Assembly (NCBI GenBank): GCA_010909165.1
Contig: MU008164.1
Span: 372,001-436,000 of the forward strand
Length of the DNA stretch: 64,000 nucleotides
Reading direction: 5' to 3'
Origin: Anthoceros angustus
Taxonomy: Eukaryota; Streptophyta; Anthocerotopsida; Anthocerotales; Anthocerotaceae
How positions within the stretch are numbered: the stretch's first letter is position 1; each line of letters starts with the position of its first letter. Below are positions 53,256 through 63,199 of this stretch, one piece after another. The notes under the pieces were generated by a model. It saw nothing but the letters and a program-made list of their open reading frames with translations, was not told the DNA's origin and made no database searches. Position numbers and translations under genes: made by a program.

Positions 53256-54188
53256 CGCCCGAGATGATAACGCTGACAAATTGGAAGCCCGTGAGTTAAC
53301 GTTGTTTCAACCCACCGGCATCACCCTAACCACTTTGTCCAAATTTCATAATGCTCATGTACGGTTTCCCATAAATCTTCTTGCCGCTTGTTTTGTCCGC
53401 TTGATGCATGCGGCTACTTACGCCAAGATCGCATGTAGATCTCATCCATCCTCTTAGGGAGCCTAACCTAGCCTTCACGGCAAAAGCAAAGGATGGGCAT
53501 TAGTTCCGACTTCCAAGGAGTTGATGATGCAACTAGTTTGAATTGCATGTACCAAACCAAGATTTGATGCCGATGAAAAGAATATGATTGATTGGCTGTC
53601 TATCTAGTCACTAGTCCAGCTTCAGCCTCTGAGCACTGCAATTGCTCACGCAGGCACGGCCGTTTAGATCCCGCCTTTTTGGGAGGGTCTGCTCCGCCTC
53701 CAACCGGAGGCTGGTTTGAACTGGTGCCGCCAAGTTTCCTCTTCTCGCCCATTTTTGTTTCCTAAACCGCCCATTCCTAGTCAGTTTGTGGCATTCAATT
53801 GGCGCAAGTTTTGTCCTCGGGGGCATAATGACTTGATGACAACGACAACCGGTGAGCGTCCGGTTATGAACGCCACGAGCTCCCCGCCGCTGATGGAATC
53901 CTTCAAACATACAATAAGATTGCGTAATATTTCTAACACATAAAGAAAAGGAGGGAAGAAGGATACAAATGAAAAGAACCCACCCTCGTATGTGAAGTAT
54001 CATTACATAATCATTTGCTAGATTTGACTATAGCTAAGAGGTTTAGGCGGTACACACAAACATGTGTATCCGTAATGAATTAATTGAACATATCAAAAAG
54101 GTCTCATATGTGTTCATTAAATAGCCAAACCCTAAAACAAAAAGGTATATCTAAATATGATAAGTTAAGCTAATGGCAGCAACCCGTA
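53256..54188. other. repetitive DNA with minor open frames
   Basis: A minus-strand frame at 54003-53611 has a basic start (KLTRNGRFRKQKWARRGN), loosely like the GRFAPRTTTK part of the element I antisense ORF, but the match is too short to call. 53990-54188 resembles LTR sequence leading to the cccgtaaca|cctctt junction of element V. Confidence 0.35.
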
Positions 54189-54401
54189 ACACCTCTTAAG
54201 CTCATGTTTAAGCAACTAACAACAAGCCCAAGATCATCCTAAAGCAAACCCTTCGTAAACGAAAGCGGTACGCGATCCACGTAAAAGCGCTCATGCACCG
54301 GACGACTCAAACTCATAGCTTCTGCCACTCCGCATCGCGGCTTGAGTAGCCCAACAACCTCCACTCGCAGCCCGAAGAAGAATAAGGCTGTTACCGGAGC
54401 C

Positions 54402-54806
54402 ATGGCTAGTAACCTTGCCTCTTTGATCACGGAGCTGAATCAGCTGGTTTCCTGCATACATCTTCTCGCGGTGCGCCATGAAGACTGGCAAGGCGTGATA
54501 AGGATTTTAATCGAGGAAAACAGGAAGAATAAGATACCACCTGCCAAAACAATGTTTACGAGCTTTGGACAAGAGGCGTGCCACGCCGGGGGGACTACAA
54601 GACGTGGGCGGAGGATTCACTTGGGTGCCTACCACATGGAACTGAGCGTGAACCTAATATGGGGAAAGGTGAAGCGAGGGGAGACTCCTAATTTGCCTTT
54701 GTACGCTATTGGGGTGGAAGGGAAACAGACCTTGATCAGCCAGCTGGAGGACACCATTGAAATGCTGGACAGAATTAAGGACGTGATGCCGAGAGAGGAG
54801 GAGTGA
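54402..54806 (+). CDS. antisense ORF of copia family B (intact copy in element V)
   Basis: 134 aa. It begins MASNLASLITELNQLV and contains IHLGAYHMELSVNL, GKVKRGETPN, EGKQTLISQLEDTIEMLD and KDVMPREEE. These align block by block with the 155-aa ORF at 32169-32636, with the middle shortened and the basic TRSG patch absent. It is open although the pol of the same element is broken in many places. Function unknown. Confidence 0.65.
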   Translation: MASNLASLITELNQLVSCIHLLAVRHEDWQGVIRILIEENRKNKIPPAKTMFTSFGQEACHAGGTTRRGRRIHLGAYHMELSVNLIWGKVKRGETPNLPLYAIGVEGKQTLISQLEDTIEMLDRIKDVMPREEE

Positions 54807-54991
54807 AGGCCGAACCAAACAGCCAGGTGATTAGATGCTGAACTGGAGCTCCATCCAACCTGGTTTGTCAGGGTTTTCAAGTAACTTATAGCTGTGTGAT
54901 GTATCTGGGCAGGAGGAACATAGATGGAGAGCATCACAATAAACTCAGGATGTGGTCATCCGGAACCCCCTCTCACACAGATAAGAGTTAC

Positions 54992-55855
54992 TTAGTTCTG
55001 CTCATAGGCTGTGAAATCAATAAGCCCTAGGCCTTCCATATGCCGGTAGTGTAGATGCTTGGGAAGGCCCTTTGTAAGGATGTCCGCCGTATTTTCATCT
55101 TGGAACATGGCGATCTTTATAATACCGATGAACCACATCTCTAATATAGTGATGTTGAATTTCAATGTGTTTCGTGCATGAAATTTAGGATTTGCAACAA
55201 GCGCAAGAGTGGACATGTTGTCACATAGAAGTGGCCTGGCTTGCTGCTGCCCCAAATCCAAAAGGTTCAGATCCACTGCCTCCTTAGAGGCCTGTCGACT
55301 CTTGTACTCGGCCCCGCTGACGAGAGGGCAACCGATGTTTGTTTCTTGCAGCCCAGCTTGGTGACAAATGAGGAGAGGAGAAAACAATATGTAGAAAGGC
55401 TTCGACGTGATTCTCGTGTCCGATGCCCAATCAAGATCTGAAGCCTTCAACAAAAGTTTCCCGCCGGCCCAGTTGCTTCGTATGCTAGTCCATAGGATCG
55501 AAAATTTTAGGTAGCGGAAGACACGCTTACCGCCAATGAACTCGGCCTGGATTTTCCAGAAATTGGGATAGGGTGCCGATCAATCGGATGTCCGCCTTGT
55601 CCAGCTAGCTATAAAAATTAAGCTTCCTATGGCATGCCCGTAAGGGACCTGTGCCATCTCTCACCTCGTCGCACCTTGTGGACATTGACTAGTGAGCTTA
55701 GTCCCTACAAGATATGGTGTAGTAGATGGCCGGCATGTTCAAGCTTAAACTTATGTAGCAGTTCTTGAACATATTGATACTGATGAATGATGATCAACTT
55801 CTCAGGTCTGACCCTTAGTAACTGAATGCCAAGGCAGAAACGTAGCTCACAACAC
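54992..55855 (-). pseudogene. RNase H and RT remnants of element V
   Basis: 55453-54992 has DLDWASD, EYKS-QASKEA, LALVANPKFHAR, ENTADILTKGLPKHLHYRHM and EGLGLIDF. 55914-55705 has LRFCLGIQLLRVRPEKLIII and HQYQYVQELLHKFKLEHAG. The frames are broken repeatedly. Confidence 0.82.
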
Positions 55856-56400
55856 GATAAAGTTGCAAGGGGGTGAATATACAGGAAGGGGGTTTTCTGT
55901 ACAATATACACCAAAGGGGGTTTCCAATGGGTTGGGAATCAGTGATCCACTAAACCGTGCAATTTCACACCGAAAGTAGGGTGTGCACCCGAGTAAGCAT
56001 CGGTTTCATGGACCCACGGTGTGTGCATGGTATTAGGAAAGGCACACTGTGGAAGTGTCGAAATAGAGCCCATTAACTTCTACCAGCCGGTCAATCGAAC
56101 AAAGAGTTGGTCATTCTAGAATTTGACACCATGGTGGGCCTCAAACCCTATGCATCATGTCCCTGCACTGTGAAACTTGAGAGGGTATGAATGACACGGA
56201 AAGGGTGGTAGAAATCATCCCTATATATGCAACTTTCACATTTTATGGGCGCTTGGTGCCGGCCGCCACGGCTTACACTGGGCAAAGCGACGTTGTACCC
56301 ACAACGATTGATAGTCGCAATCGCATATTAAGGCGAGATTCGCGCCGCTTTGCCGCTTGTCAAACTTCCAACCGTGGTTTCAATCAGAAACACAATTATC
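55856..56400. other. no gene seen
   Basis: Sequence with runs of G (aagggggtg, gggggttttc, aagggggtttcc) at 55860-55935 and otherwise unremarkable text. The 56187-56429 frame has no domain. Confidence 0.4.
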
Positions 56401-56659
56401 AAGCCTTTTGTTTAGTGTTGTTGCGATGACAGATCGACCACTAGTGTGGTGTACCATATGAAAACGAAAAGACAAGAAAGGAGTCGCCATCGCCCGATGT
56501 GTACAGTTTTTATTATTCCTTCTAGAACAACATAAACAAAGACAATGTCTCAAGTCATGTTCGCCTAGGGTTCTTCCAAGACATCTCATCAACATCATCC
56601 ATGTTGTCAATATCCGCCTCCTCCTCATCGCTATTGTCCGACACATCTTCACCGGGTGG

Positions 56660-58830
56660 TTCAATCAAGCCGTATCTCGCTTAGCTTCTCCTTTATAGCC
56701 CTTTTTGTCGTTGGCATAATGCTTCCGTAGTAAGGTTGAAACCATAGTACAATATCGTATCATTGATGTAAATCTCTTGTATGTTTTTGGGGAACACGGT
56801 CTTTGACCCTTGCCTTGATGACTTCTCCCGATGCTTGGGCCCTTGTCCGCGGACGATGTACTCCTCAACATATCGCCTTCGAAAGCGCCAAGATGTTCCG
56901 CTGCATTGGACCATTAGACTCGGACGGAAAGCATCATGTTTCACTTCCACCACTCTTCCGATCCAAAAGGTCTCATAGTGATCCGAAGCATGGAATTGCG
57001 ATGAACATTCCATTTCCAATCTCACCACATCGCCATTCGCCGCTCCATTTCTTGTCGCCGAGCCACTTGCGTAAGCCCCAAGTACATATCACGCCGTGGA
57101 AGCTCCCTCAATAATGCTTCGCCGAAGGCTTTCATTTGGTAAGCGCAAAGGTCAGACTGTATCTTCAACGTCCGACCTAGAAAACCATTTCCGTGGCTTT
57201 TGAGCGCCAGCCAATGTTGTTCTCCACGATAACCGCAATCTCATGCTGGTCCTCCCAAGGCCTCCCACCACAAATGTTCATCTCATGCAATATATGCACG
57301 CAAGGAGAGCCCTTCTTTAAGATGGGCCACACCTGCCTTTAAACCGGAAGTGAGCCTTTTTGTCCCTAGACGCGTTAGAGAGGTGATCTTTGATGTCATT
57401 AGACGGACGAACTTCAAGAACTCCAAGCCTCCTTCGCCTCCCATAGCGGAGATGTCGAATATTGCTTGCTTGAATAACCGTGACTAGACCTCGCCCGCCT
57501 TGTCCTCCCGTGTTATCTTAAACTGGTGTTGGAACGAAGGTTATTCGGTTCCTGACCGCATTGCGTACGTGACCATCTCCTCTTCGATGGGCCACATATG
57601 ACAAGTCCGGACCTCGTGAGAATTTTCACGCCGAGTTGGTGTGTATGCTTTTCCGAGAATATCGAGCGCGTGCAATGTGTGCGCTTCCTTGTGTTTCGTG
57701 CAAAACCGTGAAAACATCCGGTCAACTGTCGTGTGTGCCCCACTAGCGTAAAGCCCACCTTCACCTTCGAAATGTACCCATGTCTACTAACATATTCGGA
57801 TATGCAAAAGAAGTTGATTTTTGTTCTCTCGACAAGTATTGTCCAACCGCAAGTACAAGACTTTAGGCAATATCCTTCATAATTGTAACATCTTGGATGA
57901 TGCATATCGTTAGATTTGCATCGTTCAAGGTTTGCATAGTGCAAATATGCGCCGCTTTATATGTATAGTTATGAACCATGCACCCACCACATGTACAAAT
58001 GGCGCGGCACTCCTCACTTAAATTCTTTTGGCCACCGTAAAAATGTGGGATCTCCGCTTTCTTTTGGTCCATCCCATCAATAGCGAGTAACATGTACTTG
58101 TGGGGCTCAACGTAGCTTTTCGTCCGGTGTTTGGCCATTTTGGCACGCTGATAACCGCATGCGATGTGCCTCAAGATGTTGATATTTCTCCGCACCAAAC
58201 AATGTACGTTTCTTTAGCATCTACAAGCCGCCCATGCCGGTACAATCAACTTACGAAAGGGGAGAAGGCGGCCGGCGCCTCCTCCTAAACCCTCCTCTCT
58301 CCTCTCTCTCGTGGGAGGCGCCGGCCGGCGCCTCCTCCTAAACCATTCCTTATGCCGCACCTATCAGATGTCAAGATAGCCATAGTTGGGAGGAGGCGCC
58401 GGCCGCGCCAACCGCTATCTTGACATCACCACATAGCCAACGGAAATAGGGAAGGGAATGGAGAAGGGATGCCATACCTTGATCCACCTTTGAAAAGTGT
58501 TCAATGGTTGCCTTTAACCTGCATATCGCATTAGAAAACTGTTGGACTTAGGTATCTTAACATCAAGTGCACCTTCCAGAGCCTTAGAAAACCGTGCATA
58601 TGTCATAGCCCTTGTTTGTGACCGCTCACATTGTCGCTTGTACCGGGCCCATAGCTCCGCCTGCACGTGTCCTAAGATTGTATACCGCTGGGGAGCCGCC
58701 CGCCATGGACATGAAAACGTTGTCCATCCACGCAAGTGCATCCCGTGATGATCGGTGTGATGGATTTGGTCTCTGGTTATCCCACGGCGAGTTGCGCTCA
58801 CCGCCACTCTTCATATCGCTTATGACCAAT
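56660..58830 (-). pseudogene. decayed transposase-like gene with IDGMDQ and VGHT motifs (DUF7869-like)
   Basis: Read on the minus strand: 58807-58514 has HVQAELWARYKRQCERSQTR, then ARFSKALEGALDVKIPKSN; 58198-57863 has PHKYMLLAIDGMDQKKAEIPHF; 57944-57513 has EYVSRHGYISKVKVGFTLVG followed by HTRQLTGCFHGFAR; 57028-56665 has HYETFWIGRVVEVKHDAF. This order matches a family of large proteins that I know from mosses, ferns, oomycetes and animals. Its core looks like an RNase H-fold nuclease (D in IDGMDQ; GHT..D..F later) and it is presumably a DNA transposase. The DUF number is from memory and should be checked. The frames are separated by frameshifts, many possibly sequencing errors. Terminal repeats were not found. 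Confidence 0.6.
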
Positions 58831-60270
58831 ACAAAACCCGCCTAAATGCTCGTAACATCGAAAGATGTCGCACCAACAAGGTGGGGTTGAACCTTTGTAT
58901 GAACTCCGCCATCACTTACCACCTTTAAGTGGACTCAAGGTGTGTCTCGCTCTTGACGTCCCATGTAGGAACCTATACCGATGTTCTTGGAATTTTTCTT
59001 TTGTCAATTTCAACACACATTTGATTGATGGCTTCAAACTCTCCACGATTGCAGTCACATCACTTCAAAGGCACGCAAGCCCTCCTCCTCGCATGCATCT
59101 TCCACGCGATTACCGCAATGAATCGCTCAAAGGTTTTGCTTGGAATGTAATAGCGGAGGGAATTCCCGATCGTGTCCGCCTCGAAGACATCGCCGCTGCC
59201 CTCATCTTCATGGTGCAATGCTTCCGCCTCATGATCTCCGTCGCAGAGGGAACAATCCGCCTTTAGTCTGATTGGGTTCCGCCATTTTGTCGTCACGGGT
59301 CTGCTACATGGTCGTTCCCCATATCTTCCACGGAAGGACTTCTCTAATTGCATATAAGTTAAGGTTCCGTGTTTGCGTACGACGGCATAGTTGGCGATAA
59401 CAAAAGTGGAATTCCACCTCCACTCCTTTTACCTACATGCATGGTTCCCACCACGTTGATGAGAAAAGTTGGGGAAAGATGCCAATGAAACCCAAACGCC
59501 TAACCTTACCTCCAGGTGGGCGGTGCGATTCCACCAACATTGCCGCCGGATGGGTTGTCTCGGATCGCTGCCCATATGGAAGCGTGCGCCTCCGATTGTG
59601 GTGGGCGCCGCCATCTCGCTTTCTCGCCAAACACCCAACCGTTAGCGTGTATGGATTGAATGGCGCACATGTGCATTTCAATGACACAGCCGCAGACCTT
59701 TCGCCTTCCGTGCGTCCGTAACATCAAGGGCTACAACTCGCGGGGAATAGGCGCTATGGAGAACGCCGGCATAATGGAACAATAGCGACCGCCGTTGAAG
59801 AAAGCTACTGGAGGTCCCCAATGTCCGCCTTATAGAACAAAGATGTATGAGCACACGTAATCGGGATTGTGTGCGGCGCAATGTCGACAAGCCCTTTCGC
59901 CGGGCGGCGCCACCGACATCGGTGTTTAATATCGCACATGGCAAAGGGAATCCTGATGTGGTTTACGATCCGATGCAAATACACCGGATATCAATCGTGA
60001 CAAATATACCTATGCCTTATATCATATATATCACCCTTATGCCTATAAAACCCGCAAGCCCTAATACGAAAAGAGAGCCAACTTAATCTCGACGGCCGCC
60101 CTTGAGTCGCAATTCTTTCCACTTGTTCACTCGGAAGTTGCGCCCGCGTCCGACGTGTGTGTGTGCGCCTGTGATCGAGGTGTGTGCGCCGTGATCGCAA
60201 GGAGGCCGCTAATCCGCAGCCGCCTCACCTCCCTTAACCCGCTACACTGCGGCGCGGTGAGCGCGACGAA
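58831..60270. other. repetitive DNA, possible N-terminal part of the transposase-like gene
   Basis: The minus-strand frame 59353-59060 contains CSLCDGDHEAEALHHEDE, which may be a distorted metal-binding region upstream of the 56.6-58.8 kb gene. The rest has overlapping frames of no clear content. CAG plus CTG are nearly absent (3 in 60001-60360 by eye). Confidence 0.35.
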
Positions 60271-61330
60271 TCGCCGGAGATGGCATCCGGGAGGCGAAAG
60301 GTGAAGGAGAAGAATGCCTTTGAGCCCGAACCTCCCTTTGCCCAAGCGTAAGAAGGGAGAGGAAGCAAGAAACGGACAGCAGCGACAACAGAGGATGTGG
60401 TGCAAATAGTGCCACAAGGCGAGTGCATCCCGGCAAGATGAGCAACCTCCGCACAATCGGAGCGAATTCCACAGAGGGGCGAGTGGTGGGAGGGCTCACA
60501 GCCACAACTCGGGAAAGGCAAGCACCACGCGAGGCGTAGGTGGGGGTGATGAAGCTGAGAGAAGTGTGCAGAAACGCCCGATGCCGCCCGATTCAATCGC
60601 CTTCAACTACGAGGAGACTATGCATTTCGTGAGGTGCGCAAGTGAGTATTCGCGTTGTTGAGAAGAATTGGATGATTTTGAAGAGGAACCGGAGGACGAG
60701 GATGCGCTTTGGACACCTCTGTCAAGTTGTGGGTGGTGGGATACAAAGATGCTTTGCCTAATCGCCGAGCCCGAGTGGGTGATTTGGGCAACATTGGACA
60801 TGACCGTACTCAAGCACAACTCCTTGTGGTGAGGAAGCCGCAAGACTTCACGACATTGCATCCAAACCCACGTGCCTGCTGATTGTTCCACGTGACATTT
60901 GCGTTGATCTTTAAGAAATGTGCACCTTCACGCTTGATCGAGTTATTCGAGACCGCCGGCAAGAGACATCGGTGAGTGCATTTGGGTGGCATGTTCTTGC
61001 TCGCTAATCGTAATGTGCATCCGTGTGGCTTATCTTGTCCATCCATGTTGGTTTGCAGGAGCAGATGGGCAAAGTTTCATTGCCTCGCTACCGAGCTCAC
61101 ACAGCGCTTTTAGCACATAGGGGCTATGTCTATTCGCAGCTTTGGATAGCGTAGGAAATGGAGGGGATGATGAGACATCGGAAAGCTTGGTCCATCCGAT
61201 GAAGACGAGCGACGATCCGACATGTTAGGCCATTCGGATGATGACGATGTGTATTCGGATGCGGTGAAGAGGAGATGCGAACTTTATGGAATATGTCAGC
61301 TCGGAAATTCCATGGATGTGGCAACAGAGC
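60271..61330 (+). other. unrecognised coding-like region
   Basis: Plus-strand pieces in changing frames: MASGRRKVKEKNAFEPEPPF (60280), LWVVGYKDALPNRRARVGDL and GHDRTQAQLLVVRKPQDFTT (60725-60850), IFKKCAPSRLIELFETAGKR (60910-60970), then an acid-rich HSDDDDVYSDAVKR (61230-61270). The text looks protein-like but broken. I do not recognise a family. Confidence 0.35.
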
Positions 61331-61349
61331 CCCACGAGGCGTAGGCGAG

Positions 61350-61640
61350 CCACGGGCCGGCGCCCCGGTGCCGGCCAGACCGCCAGAGTTGCCGACGCCT
61401 GCACCCTAATCGCATAGGGTTTGCAAGGAGGAGGGAGGGCGGCGCGCCGACCGCGCCCGGGCGTGAGGGGCCGGGAAGGCCGCTCGCCCGCAAAGGCCTG
61501 GGAGTGGAAGGGCGCCGCCGCCGCCGCCCTTCAAGGTGTCAGAGGGGGTTCTCCGGCCCATGTCGGGCAAATAGGGAGAGGCCATGGGAGGAGGAGGCGC
61601 CGCCGGCCGGCGCCTGGAGAAGCACCTCGTGAGGAGCATG
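61350..61640. repeat. GC-rich tract with GGCGCCGGCC-type words
   Basis: Dense runs of ggcgcc, gccggc and gccgcc, giving Arg/Gly/Ala-rich frames on both strands. Similar short tracts lie at 58270-58340, 58390-58410 and 62950-63185. Confidence 0.6.
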
Positions 61641-62083
61641 AAGCATGTGGGGAAGTGAGGGAGGGAGCTAGGCCGGGCGAGGGCCGATGCCATGGACATG
61701 GCGGGGGGAATCCGGACTATGTCATGGTAGAGGAAAAGGAAAGGACTTCCCGCAGATTTCACGAAGAGGGCCCATAGCGATGATCGTGGTCCTCAAGAAA
61801 AGAAAAGTCCACCGATTGGAAGCTTAGACGCGAGGTGGCACCCATTGCGGCGCTCATGTCCCAACGGATGAGGAGAGGTTAGAAGCGGTGAGAGATGAAG
61901 ACCCTTTAACCCGTGTAAGGGAATCGGCGATGCGAAGAAAGTTGTTCGAGATGCTGGTGAAGTCGAGAATCTAAGGCCCGCATCACTCCGGATGCATGAT
62001 ACAAGGTTGACGAAGCATGGACATTATTACTTGGCCCGGTCATATCGAAGGGAGAATAGAGGAAGGCGTATTGCCTCACTAGT

Positions 62084-62850
62084 ATGATAGACCGCGAATG
62101 CGACAACATGGAAGCAATCCGGATTGGCAACGATTCGTGGCAAAACTTATGTCATGGGAGTACGGGAATCACACTTTGCGGCGAAGCATTTGACATGGCA
62201 CTGTGGAAAACGGTTTCGATGTCGAGGCTCACGTGTAACGCGGTCTCACACTTCGTGAGATGCGGGTTCTAGCTACGCACCACAATATTATGCCTGACAA
62301 GAGAAGAAAATGTCTTTCATCGAGTGTGAGGTATCTCCGTGATGAGTCATTGCCAAGCGTGAAGGGTGCATATGACTATGGCATGGAAATTCAATTTGTA
62401 CAAGGTTCGGGCCTCATTGACGACGACGAGGGAGAGAAGACGACGCTATAAGCAAAACAAGGTGGATAACAGGACTCATATACTTTGTATTGCAAAGCAA
62501 GAAGGGAGAATTTGGGAGAATATTGACAAAATATTTACGAGTGGGAGGTCAGGAGTTTAATGTAAAAGACACACAGCAGTACAAGCAAGAAGGGCAAAGG
62601 AAAACTAAGGTCGGGAAGATTCCGTAAGGTTGCAACAGATATGTGAAGTCAAGGACATGCTAGCAAAGCCATGGAAGGCTTTCAGGTATACCGCAGCGAG
62701 TGTGGACAATGATATTACTTACAAGAAAAAAGTATTAGGGTCCGATAGACGAAAGGCATGGAGGACGACATCACTTTGCGGAAGAAGTCGCATATCATCC
62801 AAGTTGCTATGGCGAAGCATCTGATCGCATCGCTTTGAGGAAGTCCGGAG
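62084..62850 (+). pseudogene. unrecognised gene fragments, frames broken
   Basis: Plus-strand pieces read MIDRECDNMEAIRIGN, REMRVLATHHNIMPDKRRKC, KGAYDYGMEIQFVQGSGLID, THILCIAKQEGRIWENIDKI and YKKKVLGSDRRKAW in consecutive but shifting frames. The composition is that of a normal protein. It probably belongs to the same large gene as the piece at 63240-64000. No family recognised. Confidence 0.35.
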
Positions 62851-62939
62851 AATACCCACGCATTCAACGGACGCTATGATCGCGCGTTTCAAACACGCTT
62901 GCGAAAGGTAAATCTTCCCTTGACCGAATTTTTCCTTTA

Positions 62940-63190
62940 CCATCTGCTGATGGAGCCGGCGCCTCCGCCGATGGCGCGCCGCCGCGCCCGCCGCTTGATG
63001 GATGCGGCGCGCCGCCGCCGCGCCACACGCATGGATGCGGCGCCGGCCGGCCGCCGCCCACGCTGATGATGCTGGCGCCGGCCGCCTCATGGTGCGCAGC
63101 GCGGGCCGCCGCCCTCCACCTTGTGTGAGCATGAAGGGTTTTGGCCGGCGCCCACAGATGTGTCGATGGCGGCGCCGGCCGCGCCTCCAC
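62940..63190. repeat. GC-rich tract rich in GGCGCC and GCCGCC
   Basis: atggatgcggcgcgccgccg and ggcgccggccgcc-like words repeat with the spacer cacgcatggatg or ctgatgatg. On the plus strand it reads as Gly/Ala/Pro-rich peptide inserted within a coding-like region, so it may be low-complexity linker sequence distorted by base-calling. Confidence 0.55.
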
Positions 63191-63199
63191 ATGTGGCGA

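Larger units (their letters stand above)
54189..55855 (-). mobile_element. copia element V (family B), 3' part only
   Basis: The LTR end (cgtaaca, 54190-54196) and degenerate polypurine complement (cctctt) are followed by an antisense ORF and then by RNase H and RT remnants on the minus strand. The element stops near 55855, where unrelated G-tract-rich sequence starts. No 5' part is present in the window. Confidence 0.75.

Noticed and set aside
53611-54003. Minus-strand basic ORF as a third family A antisense gene
   Set aside because: Only a short resemblance (NGRFRKQK against LGRFAPRT) and no adjacent family A pol.
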